This document shows positions 8,052 through 17,200 of a stretch of DNA of 64,000 nucleotides, piece by piece; the stretch's first letter is position 1, and each line of letters starts with the position of its first letter. The stretch lies in the NCBI GenBank assembly GCA_017467105.1, contig JAFTSU010000013.1, forward strand, positions 49,938 through 113,937, given 5' to 3'. The notes under the pieces were generated by a model. It had not been told where the DNA came from. It saw only the letters and a list, made by a program, of their open reading frames with translations, and did no database searches. The DNA is from Clostridia bacterium (lineage in GTDB: Bacteria > Bacillota > Clostridia > Oscillospirales > CAG-272). A program made the position numbers and the translations under genes.

Positions 8052-8720
8052 TCAGTTTTTGGTAACGGTGATAACAACGGAGTTTGATGAATCAAAATCA
8101 TAGTATGCCGACATATCCGCTACGCTGTATCCCTCGGGCAAGCTTACAAGCTTCGCTCTGTACGCGCCCTCGTCAGTTACGGGAAGCTCCATAGTGGATT
8201 TGCCCTCGGAATCGGTATTGGGGAAGCTTCTGCAATCCTTGAAACACGCCTGGACGGACGCGCCAACAACTGCATCGCCGCTCTGATCGATTACGGTAAT
8301 AGTGTAGGACTCGGTCTTTATCTCTTCCTCTTCCTTAACCTCTACTACAAAAGAGGCTACCTTATTCGAGAAATCTACGGAAGCGCCCTTGGATACGAGA
8401 GTCGCTGTGTAATTCCCCTCGGAGAGCGCCTTTTTAGCTTCTCCGCTCGCGTTCGTTGTAAGTGTAGTAACGAACTCATCACCCTTCATAATGATGATCA
8501 TCTCGTTGGCTATCGGGTTACCGTTCTGATCCTTTACCGTTACGGTGTAATCGTAGGTTGCGGTTTCCTCGCCGCCCTGCTCGCCGGAGCCACCCTGCTC
8601 ACCGGAGCCGCCCTGCTCACCGGAGCCGCCTTCGCCGCCCTCGCCGGAGCTACCGCAGGAAATAAGCAGTCCACAAGAAAGCGTCATCGCAAGGATCAGC
8701 GCAAATATTCTTTTAAACAT
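8052..8720 (-). CDS. Lipoprotein with two carboxypeptidase-regulatory/CnaB-like beta domains
   Basis: A 222-residue exported lipoprotein. The signal peptide MFKRIFALILAMTLS leads to lipobox LLISC, then a low-complexity linker of repeated GGSGEQ units. Two beta-sandwich domains follow, each opening with a typical phrase: YTVTVKDQNGNPIANEMIII and YTITVIDQSGDAVVGASVQA. These resemble carboxypeptidase-regulatory or CnaB folds, common spacer or binding modules of surface proteins; no isopeptide residues could be confirmed. The frame opens at a GTG (8732), but the ATG at 8720 has AGAAAGG at normal distance. It is the last gene of the three-lipoprotein set. Enzymatic function is not indicated. Confidence 0.8.
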   Translation of the reverse strand: MFKRIFALILAMTLSCGLLISCGSSGEGGEGGSGEQGGSGEQGGSGEQGGEETATYDYTVTVKDQNGNPIANEMIIIMKGDEFVTTLTTNASGEAKKALSEGNYTATLVSKGASVDFSNKVASFVVEVKEEEEIKTESYTITVIDQSGDAVVGASVQACFKDCRSFPNTDSEGKSTMELPVTDEGAYRAKLVSLPEGYSVADMSAYYDFDSSNSVVITVTKN

Positions 8721-8860
8721 TTTATTTTTCACCTTTCTGTTTATTTAGCAGACGACGGACATTAACGACCCGCCGCTTTTTTCTTATTTGGTTTACTTTA
8801 AACTCGTTATTTATGAGCAACGCCCGTATTTATATAAGTGGGCAAAATTTGTATCAGGGA

Positions 8861-10426
8861 TCACAGAGCAAAGGATATCTCGTAGGTCTCTTCGCCATCG
8901 CCGCCGAGAGTAATACGAATAACCATATTGCCGGCAGCTGTAGCGGTTACCGTTGCCTTACCGTTATTAACTGTGCAGTCAGCGCCCTCCGCAGTTACCT
9001 CCGCACCCTCCGGGAGAGAGGTGAACGTCACGCTCGCGCCCTCAGAAAGATAGCAGCCCGCGTAGACGGTCTCGCCCTCGGAAAGCAAAAGCTTTCCCTC
9101 CTCTACCAGCTGGCAGGGGGCGTCTGCCTCAGCTCCGATGCTCTCGGACTCAACGGTGCAAAGCGCAAACATCCACGCGTTGTTTTCATTGTATTCTATG
9201 CCGTCGAAGCGATAACTCTCACTCTCGGGATTCCACCAGCCGCGGAACTCGCCGCACTTGACGATCACTTCTTTAAGATACTCGTCAAGAGGATAAAGTC
9301 CCGTTTTGGCATCAGATGCCTTAGCGTACTTGGTTATTGCGTCGTCATAACTCTCCTTGTGAGTAAACTTACCGTCTTCGTCATAGAAGTAGCTGCGGAA
9401 CTGTCCGTTCTCCGCGACGTTCGAAAACGCTCCGAGATACTTAGACTCACAGTTAATTCTGACGTAAACAACAGGTCCGTCAGTCTCACCGAGACGGTAG
9501 AAGCCGTCACTACCGAGAACCAACTCTATATCATCTCCCGAAATATCGAGATCCAAGATCGTCACAGCCTTATTCGCGTAGGATAAAGTAACGCTCTCGG
9601 GATCCTTATCGGGACCGTAATGAATCCAATCAACCTCAGATGGACTTATCTCAAGAGCCTTATCACTTTTCTTGATCTCCAGCGTACCCGTGTCAAAATT
9701 TCCGCCCTTGACACCTATAAGATAGGTAGTGGAGGTGCTGCTGCCGTGAGCTAAGTTGAAGCTCCTTATCTCAAGCTCAAGCCTTCCGTCCACAAGCGCT
9801 GAATCCATCCTCATCGGATTGTCGGGAGAGCCGAAATACGCGATATCCAGCGGTGCGCCGTCCTTCGCCGAGATCTCGTAAACTCCGCGAGACGTAGGAG
9901 TGAAAATGTAGTATGAATACTCATTAGCACGAAGTGAGATGCGCCACGCTCCGTCGCCTACGTGGTAAGCGGTTTCGGCTTTCGGCTCGGACTCACCGTC
10001 GGGAGATACGATAATTCCCGCCGACTTGCCGGGTATACCGAGGAGACGTATGTCAGCTCCGTCAGAATCCGCGCGAAGCTTCAGCTGATCCGGATCCGCA
10101 TAAAAGCTTAATGTGCCTATAGGAATAAGAGCAACGTCGTAGTCACCCTTCGTAAGAGTGAAGGATGCGGTGCCGTCAGTTCCCACCCTCTTCATGCCTA
10201 CCTGCTCTGAGCCACGGTTGATCTGAACAACGAAGGAGGTAGCGGGAGAGCCGTCACACATAGTTACTCTGACAACGTAAGTCTTCTCGCCGCTTTCCTC
10301 GCCGCCTCCGGACTCGCCTCCGCCATCGCCCTCACCGGAGCCGCCGCAGGACGAAAGAGACAAAAGAGAAAAGGCAAGGCAAATAAGAAGGCAGGAGATA
10401 GCCAATAATCTGCCAAGATGTTTCAT
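8861..10426 (-). CDS. Large lipoprotein with linker and shared DGxYxxG domain
   Basis: A 521-residue exported lipoprotein: hydrophobic signal with lipobox LLSLSSC, Gly/Glu/Ser linker, a carboxypeptidase-regulatory-like domain (YVVRVTMCDGSPATSFVVQI), a middle part with beta character, then a domain with DGFYRLGETDGPVVYVRI, followed by LYPLDEYLKEVIVKCGEFRG. That domain occurs twice more in the 1009-residue neighbour. The C-terminal 80 residues look like an Ig or fibronectin-type sheet (AEVTAEGADCTVNNGKATVT). The ATG at 10426 has GGAGG directly upstream and is preferred to the codon at 10450. No enzyme motif was seen; a surface binding or structural role is the likeliest guess. Confidence 0.78.
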   Translation of the reverse strand: MKHLGRLLAISCLLICLAFSLLSLSSCGGSGEGDGGGESGGGEESGEKTYVVRVTMCDGSPATSFVVQINRGSEQVGMKRVGTDGTASFTLTKGDYDVALIPIGTLSFYADPDQLKLRADSDGADIRLLGIPGKSAGIIVSPDGESEPKAETAYHVGDGAWRISLRANEYSYYIFTPTSRGVYEISAKDGAPLDIAYFGSPDNPMRMDSALVDGRLELEIRSFNLAHGSSTSTTYLIGVKGGNFDTGTLEIKKSDKALEISPSEVDWIHYGPDKDPESVTLSYANKAVTILDLDISGDDIELVLGSDGFYRLGETDGPVVYVRINCESKYLGAFSNVAENGQFRSYFYDEDGKFTHKESYDDAITKYAKASDAKTGLYPLDEYLKEVIVKCGEFRGWWNPESESYRFDGIEYNENNAWMFALCTVESESIGAEADAPCQLVEEGKLLLSEGETVYAGCYLSEGASVTFTSLPEGAEVTAEGADCTVNNGKATVTATAAGNMVIRITLGGDGEETYEISFAL

Positions 10427-10508
10427 ATATCCTCCAAAGCACTCGCGCAAATTAGATGCCGGTTAAATGCAAATAACTCGACACGGTGTGCTGCTTTTAG
10501 TTTAATAA

Positions 10509-10537
10509 CCCAAGGCCCGTATGAAGCGAGCCTTGGG
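10509..10537 (-). terminator. Hairpin between the two larger lipoprotein genes
   Basis: Stem CCCAAGGC / GCCTTGGG with a 13-base loop just after the stop of the 1009-residue gene, followed on the minus strand by TTATTAAAC. The weak T tract suggests partial termination or mRNA end protection, reducing expression of the two downstream lipoproteins. Confidence 0.5.
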
Positions 10538-10547
10538 AGATGATCTA

Positions 10548-13500
10548 TTATTCCTCGAAATCCTTAGGTGTGGGAATGTTCTCCGGACCAAAGTATTCGT
10601 ATCTGTAGCAAACCTTCTTCCAAGAGCCAAGCTCGAAGTCCTCACCGGGTGTCTTGATCTTGAAGGAATACTTGTTGAGGAGCATCTGGAGTATTTCGGC
10701 AAGCTCACGGGTCACGGGAACGCAACCGTCGGTAACGCCGTCAATTTTGCCCTCCTCGCCCTCGTCTATCATGAGCTCGTCTATGATAGCGCGAACTCTG
10801 TCCGTATAGTCAACGAGACCCGAAGCAGCATTGCCGTTTGAATCGAGAATGGGATTCCCCTCCGCGTCGATGGCAAAATTGAAGCCTCCGCGATCAAGGA
10901 TCTGCAGAAGAGTTGCATCTCCGAACATAAACGTAGGATTGGTGAAATCTGCGTAAAGCATACCGCCAAGCTCGCCGCCGGTCCATACCTCGTAGTAGCG
11001 GTCGGTCACGCTATCGTACTTAACGTCTATACCGCCGTCGATAAGCTCAAAGGTGGGATTGCCCTTTACGTTATCCTTGCCGCACTTAAGGCAGGTACCG
11101 TAGCCGTTCTTCACGTTCGTAAGCTTCTCGCCGCAGTTAATACAGGTAACGTCGTCAAGATCGTAGGTGTGGGCGGTATCGGAAGCCTTACCGAATCTGT
11201 AATACTCGGTATCCGTGCCGTAACCTGCCTCACCGATCTTCGTTATACCGAAATTTATCGTACCAAATTGGGTAACCTCGTAGAACGCAATGTCAATGTA
11301 GTACGCCTTGCCCGCCTCAAAATACGCTATCATATAGCAGTTATTGTAGTCGGTGGCGAATCTGTCGTTATTTGAGTATATAACGTACTGCGAATTGTCC
11401 TCAAGGAATATCCACGCGTCAACCTCGTGGTTACTCTGAGAGGTTATAAGATATACGCCGCTCTCAGAGGGAACGAACTTCGCCTTCAGACCTCTGGGCA
11501 TTATAATGCGGTCATATACGAATTTGTTGGGATAGGTGGTCTTGTCACCTGCCTCGTTAACGATAGCCTCGTACGCGCTGAAGGGAGCAAGGCCCTTAAT
11601 AGGATCCTCGAGCTGCTTGCCGCCGGTGCCGTAGGCATCGTAGTACTCGCACATCTCAAGCCACTCCTGCTCGGGAGTGATGCCGTCAAGAACACCCTCG
11701 CCTATTTCCGCAGCAATAGCCACAAGGCACTTTCTTAGCTCCTCGGTCACAGGGCAGTATCCCGTCAGACCGAGAGACGCGTTGGAGGCATAGTTACAGT
11801 ACTTGATTACCGTGCCGTATATGCTGACTCCATTAACGGATATATTGGTGGGTGCATCCGACGAGCCGATAATGTTCACGACGGGAGTGTCGCTAAAGCG
11901 TGTTCTGCCCATAAGGTTGGCGAGAAGAATAGGACCGGTCTCGCTACCTACGTGATAATAGCCGTCAGTCTCGTTGTATACGATCTCAACGAAATCACTG
12001 TAGTAGAGACCGTTGACGAGATTCGTAGCGGCAAATCTGGGAATATACGTTTTGGAATCAACAGCATCGGATTTTACAATTCTGTAATCGGTGAGATATA
12101 CGGTATCTTCACCGAAGTCCGTGCCGTCACTCTTAATATAAGCGAATACCACCTCGTACTCGCCGTCCTCGGTAGCTACGTAAGGGTAGCAGGTCCTCCA
12201 GCCCTCGTCAGAGCTATCGCCGGATATCTGAAGCACGTCCTTGCCATTTACGATCACAACGAGGCTGTCCTCACCGTACTCGGTGGAGGCAAAGTAGTCG
12301 ATAGCAAGAGCCTCTCCCGCCTTCAGAGTCACGTAGGAGTAGATCATAGCGAAGGAGCTGTCCTTCCTGCTGTTCGAGGCGTAGATACAGGTTTTGCCGT
12401 CCTTCTCACCAACGAGGAAGGGCCAGCTGTACTCAGCAGAGCCGGGCTGCATCTCGGGCTTGAAGGTCGCGTTTATCTTATCACCCTCTGCATCCGTAGC
12501 AAAATTCTCACCGTTAATGGCTGCCTCAATATCTGCGCTGGGGGGCATAACCTTGTCGGGAAGCTCAACGGGAATAAGGTCTCCGATGCTCTCGAATAGC
12601 TGCTGCTCGTACTTGTCCGAGGAGAAGTGAGCAAATGCCGCGTTGAAGGGCTTCTCGCTGATAACGGCGCCCTCCTCTATAAGACAGATCACGCCGTATC
12701 TGTCTACGAATACCGAGGTAGGATATGCGGATACGCTGAACGCGTTGACAAGCGCTGTGCTGTCGTAATACGCAAATCTGAAATCAAGTCCCATATCCTC
12801 CTTATATTTCCGGATCGCCTCGTTAGAGGTATTTCCGCTCTGGGAGGAGGGAGCGAGAGCTATTATCTCAATATCGTCACTGTAGTTTCCGTACGCGGTG
12901 TTCATAGGGGGGAACTCGCTGGCGCAGGGACCGCAGTTAACGAACCAGAAGTTTATAAGCACACCACGCTTCTCCTTAAGAACCTCGGAAAGAGTGAAAA
13001 CGTTGCCGTCCGTATCGGTAACGGTGAAATCGCGCATAACGTCACCGGTGCCGTATCTCACACCCGAGAGATCGGGGTTAGAAATAACGGAGGTGGTAAG
13101 TATGATAGATGTCTCCGCCTCAAGCTCGTAGTACGGAGCGCAGTTGTATCCCTCCTCGGTAATAACGAGAGAGATAACGTAATCCTCCGACTTAGGAAGA
13201 TCAAGGGAAACAAAGCCTTGTGCATCAAGAGATCTGTAGGTGCGAGGCAACTCGTTATTGAGATCCTCGATGTTATTATATACGAATATACCTACGTTTC
13301 CAAGCGGCTTGCCGTTCGCAAGCTTGACGGAAACCTCGTATCTTGCGGTTTCGGGCTTGTCGCCGGAGCCTCCTTCACCGGAGCCGCCGCCGTTTCCGCT
13401 GCCGCTCTCACCTGAGCCGCCGCCGTTTCCGCTGCCGCCCTCGCCTGAGCCGCCGCCGGACTCGCCTCCGCCCTGTTCACCTCCGGACTCTCCGCCGCCT

Positions 13501-13577
13501 CCGCAGGCAGTCAGTACAGTCAGAGAAGAAAACAGCATACAGAGAACGAGAAGAAAAGCTAGTAATCTGTTTTTCAT
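10548..13577 (-). CDS. Thioredoxin-domain lipoprotein, multidomain, with zinc-ribbon-like motif
   Basis: A 1009-residue exported lipoprotein. In order: signal and lipobox LTVLTAC (Cys25); Gly/Ser/Glu/Asn linker to about residue 75; a carboxypeptidase-regulatory-like domain (about 77-170); a TlpA/redoxin domain (about 180-330) with VLINFWFVNCGPCASEFPPM, active site CGPC near 215, and cis-proline segment AYPTSVFVDRYG; a beta-sandwich (about 350-520); a DGYYHVGSETGP domain; a beta-sandwich near 690-800; a Cys-rich segment near 814-832, CINCGEKL then CLKCGKD; and a second copy of the DGYY-type domain at the C-terminus. The thioredoxin resembles that fused to the neighbouring polyferredoxin, so the two may share electrons outside the membrane; this is inference. 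The start has AAGGAG. It is first in its operon behind a strong promoter. Confidence 0.83.
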   Translation of the reverse strand: MKNRLLAFLLVLCMLFSSLTVLTACGGGGESGGEQGGGESGGGSGEGGSGNGGGSGESGSGNGGGSGEGGSGDKPETARYEVSVKLANGKPLGNVGIFVYNNIEDLNNELPRTYRSLDAQGFVSLDLPKSEDYVISLVITEEGYNCAPYYELEAETSIILTTSVISNPDLSGVRYGTGDVMRDFTVTDTDGNVFTLSEVLKEKRGVLINFWFVNCGPCASEFPPMNTAYGNYSDDIEIIALAPSSQSGNTSNEAIRKYKEDMGLDFRFAYYDSTALVNAFSVSAYPTSVFVDRYGVICLIEEGAVISEKPFNAAFAHFSSDKYEQQLFESIGDLIPVELPDKVMPPSADIEAAINGENFATDAEGDKINATFKPEMQPGSAEYSWPFLVGEKDGKTCIYASNSRKDSSFAMIYSYVTLKAGEALAIDYFASTEYGEDSLVVIVNGKDVLQISGDSSDEGWRTCYPYVATEDGEYEVVFAYIKSDGTDFGEDTVYLTDYRIVKSDAVDSKTYIPRFAATNLVNGLYYSDFVEIVYNETDGYYHVGSETGPILLANLMGRTRFSDTPVVNIIGSSDAPTNISVNGVSIYGTVIKYCNYASNASLGLTGYCPVTEELRKCLVAIAAEIGEGVLDGITPEQEWLEMCEYYDAYGTGGKQLEDPIKGLAPFSAYEAIVNEAGDKTTYPNKFVYDRIIMPRGLKAKFVPSESGVYLITSQSNHEVDAWIFLEDNSQYVIYSNNDRFATDYNNCYMIAYFEAGKAYYIDIAFYEVTQFGTINFGITKIGEAGYGTDTEYYRFGKASDTAHTYDLDDVTCINCGEKLTNVKNGYGTCLKCGKDNVKGNPTFELIDGGIDVKYDSVTDRYYEVWTGGELGGMLYADFTNPTFMFGDATLLQILDRGGFNFAIDAEGNPILDSNGNAASGLVDYTDRVRAIIDELMIDEGEEGKIDGVTDGCVPVTRELAEILQMLLNKYSFKIKTPGEDFELGSWKKVCYRYEYFGPENIPTPKDFEE

Positions 13578-13649
13578 GTGTATTCTCCTTAAAATAAATC
13601 TTCAAATCAACACAAAATAATTGCGTACGCGTAAATTTCAGCATTTTAT

Positions 13650-13678
13650 ATTGTAACATACGCGAGAGTAAAAATCAA
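13650..13678 (-). promoter_or_regulatory. Sigma-A-type promoter for the three-lipoprotein operon
   Basis: Minus strand TTGATT (13673-13678), exact 17-base spacer, TACAAT (13650-13655), about 70 bases before the start at 13577. Confidence 0.75.
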
Positions 13679-13679
13679 G

Positions 13680-14150
13680 AGTTATTTTGCACTCAAAAAA
13701 ATGTTTACATTTATCCAAATAAGAATAATCCCAAGGGAGCCTTTATCCGACGCTTTCTCTATCCATCTAGCTCGACAGATCATCACGTGCCGTTCGGCTC
13801 ACAAAACGCGACTCACAGGCACAGAGAACCAATATTAAAGGCTCTTTATACCATCGTTTATTGAATTAAAAAATTCGCATTATCATCCCCATTTTTTGAA
13901 GTCAAATTATAGATTTTTTGCGTATTTTGTAAACTATTATAGTCGTTTCTATTGTGTTTTTTGATAATTGTAAATAATACTTTACATATAGCTTTCACCT
14001 TATTTGATGTAATTATCATTCGATTTTTGACGGCCGTACAGCCGCGGGACCTATCACCAAGCTCCATCATAAATTCACCCTCAAATTACAAGAAAGGAGG
14101 CAGTACATTTGTAAATATTTGAAATAATTTGTAATTTTATATATTTTTTA
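13680..14150. other. AT-rich intergenic stretch between divergent operons
   Basis: There is no convincing gene. A 70-codon frame on the minus strand (13858-14070) starts MMELGDRSRG after a GAGGG site, but its composition is that of intergenic DNA. At 14091-14100 a strong plus-strand ribosome-site-like AGAAAGGAGG is followed by TTG-TAA and no reading frame, perhaps the remnant of a lost gene. Confidence 0.4.
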
Positions 14151-14179
14151 TTGCTTTTTCATATTTTTTATGTTAAAAT
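14151..14179 (+). promoter_or_regulatory. Sigma-A-type promoter for the protease-peptide transport operon
   Basis: TTGCTT (14151-14156), 17-base spacer, extended TGT then TAAAAT (14174-14179). The leader to the ATG at 14241 is about 55 bases. No internal promoter was noticed before 30.6 kb. Confidence 0.65.
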
Positions 14180-14240
14180 AATAAATGCGCGTTTGAATAT
14201 CTTGTCATGCGCACAGAAAGAAAAGAAAGGCAAAAGACAA

Positions 14241-17200
14241 ATGACAAAAAGAAAGATCTTGATAAGAGTTACCGCCTGCTGCATGCTGCTGGCAGTGCTT
14301 CTTACCAACGTTTTCTCTATTGGTCTGTCGGCAAGCGAAACGGTAAGCCACGGCGAAGCACCGTACCTCAACCTCTTCAACGGCTCGCTGGAGACCAACA
14401 GAAACGATTACCTTGACGGCTCTGTAATGTACAGACTGCCGGAAACCGTCAGCAAGACGGACGCTGTATCGGTTATAATCACGACCGATACTGAAACGCT
14501 ACTCGAGGCGTACGGCTCCTCGGGCGAAGGAATGAGCTTCTCGGAGTTCTCCGACACCTTCACCGCGGGACGAGTCATCAAAAATATCGAGAAGGCTAAC
14601 GCGACTCTCATAGAGAAGCTTGACAGCCTGGATATTGAGTATAAAATAGGCGAAAAATACGAGACTCTTCTTGCAGGCTTTGAGATAGAGATACTCGGCG
14701 CGGACTACGAGACCGTCTACAAGGCTCTCTCCTCTGAGGCTGACGTTATCCTCGGTGACGCATACGAAAAGTGCGACACGGAGCTTGTGGAGAACACCGT
14801 CAACGTTTACGAGACGGGTATCTTCAACAGCAAGGAGTTTGCTGAGAAGTACGGTATAGACGGTTCCGGAATGGTTATCGCGGTTCTTGACACCGGTCTT
14901 GACTACACTCACTCCGCCTTTGATCCCGCGAAGATGGAGGGTGTTGACCTGGGTCTGACTCTCAGCGAGGTTCAGGCTCTCGTCGGTAGCACAGCCGCAT
15001 CGGATATTTACGCAGGACTCTCCGCTGAGGACGTTTATCTTAACGCAAAGGTTCCCTACTCCTTCGACTACGCGGATAAGGACCCCGACGTATTCCCCAT
15101 CCAGTCCGATCACGGTACGCACGTATCCGGTATCATTCTGGGTGACAACGACGTTATCACGGGTGTTGCTCCCAAGGCGCAGCTGGCGTCTATGAAGATA
15201 TTCTCCGACACGCAGACCACCGCCCGTACCTCCTGGATACTCGGCGCTCTCGAGGACTGCGTAGTTCTGGGAGTTGACGTTATCAACCTCTCTATAGGTA
15301 CGAGCTGCGGCTTCTCCCACGAGACCGAGAAGGAAATGGTCGGCAACGTGTATCAGAATATACGCGATGCAGGCATCAGCCTTATCGTAGCGGCATCAAA
15401 CAGCTACAACTCCACCTACGGCTCGGAGAAGAACGGAAACCTCGGTCTTACATCCAACCCTGACAGCGCTACGGTAGGCTCACCCTCCACTTACAAGGGC
15501 GCTCTCTCCATAGCTTCCATCAGCGGTAAGAAGACTCCTTACCTTCTCTTCGGTGATAAGATAATATACTTCACCGAGTCCTCCGACCGCTTCTCTGAGG
15601 AGAAGAACTTCGTTGAAGAGATACTCAAGGACGGACAGGACTCCGTTACGCTTGAGTACGTGAAGATCCCCGGCGCAGGACGCTCCAGCGACTATATGGG
15701 TATTGAGGTTGCCGGAAAGATCGCTCTTATAGAGAGAGGCTCTACCACCTTCGAGGAAAAGGTAAACACAGCCGAAAAGCAGGGCGCTATCGGCGTTATC
15801 ATTTACAATAACGTGTCGGGCGAGATCAAGATGAACGTAGGCGCTACCAACATTGCCGCCTGCTCTATCCGTCAGGATGCGGGTAAGATGCTGGCCGAGA
15901 AGGACAGCGGTACTATCTCTATCAGCCGCTCTCAGACCTCCGGTCCCTTTATGTCAGACTTCTCCTCCTGGGGTCCTAACCCCGACCTTGAGATCAAGCC
16001 TGAGCTCACAGCTCACGGCGGATCTATTCTCTCCTCCGTTCCCGGCGAGGCATACGACCGTATATCCGGTACGTCCATGGCAACTCCTAACGTCTCCGGT
16101 CTTGCGGCACTGCTCCGTCAGTACGTAAAGGAGAACTTTACCGACATATCTGATGATCCCGTAGAGATCACTAAGCTTGTAAATCAGCTTTTCATGTCCA
16201 CAGCGGACATAGTATATAATACGAACGGTCTGCCCTATTCGGTAAGAAAGCAGGGTGCCGGACTTGCCAATCTTTCTAATTCTGTAGCAACTGACGTTTA
16301 TATAATTACTCACAAAGACGGCGTGGAAATGGATAAGTCCAAGATCGAGCTTGGCGACGATCCCGAGAAGAACGGCGTATACGAGCTTAGCTTCTCCGTC
16401 AAGAACTTTGGCACCGCCTCCCGTACCTTTGATATCTCCGCGTACGTAATGACGGAGGGTGTGAGCGACACAAAAACTCACGACGGTAAGACCACCGTGA
16501 CCGAGCAGGGACGTCTGCTTGACGGCGCAAGAATAGAGATCACAAAGGCAGAGGGCGCTACCCGCCAGGGCTCTATGATCACCGTTGACGGCGGCGTTAC
16601 AGCCTCCGTGACCGTCAAGATCACACTCAGCGCAAGCGACAGAAGCTATCTTGACTCCTCGTTTGCAAACGGAATGTACATCGAGGGCTTCGTGGTTCTC
16701 GATTCTCCCGATGCGACCACCGTGGATCTCTCCGTTCCCTTCCTCGGATTCTATGGCGATTGGACAAAGGCTCCCATCTTCGACCTTGATTACTTCGAGA
16801 CCAATAAGGACGAGATCGACGATTCCATTGACACTCTCGACAAGACTCTTCCAGACGCTTACGCATCCCGACCCATCGGCGGTACGGAGCTTGACTACGT
16901 AAGCTTCCTCGGCTCTTACTACTTTGAGCAGAATCCCAACAACACTCTGATAGCCGCAGACAGAAAGTACATCTCCCTCTCTAATCAGACCGATGCCGTA
17001 AACTCTCTGCGCTTCGTCTGGGCGGGACTTCTCAGAAACGCCGCGAAGATAGAGATCAATATCACGGACGACTCCACCGGCGAGGTGGTTTACTCCAGAA
17101 CCAATTACGACATCCGTAAATCCTACGGTGACGGCGGCTCTATCTATCCCGCTAACGTTGAGATAGAATTCAGCGCCATCGAAAACAATCTCAAAAACAA

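Noticed and set aside
13858-14070. 70-codon frame on the minus strand with a GAGGG site
   Set aside because: AT-rich intergenic composition, no recognisable domain, and no terminator or promoter of its own; kept only as a remark.
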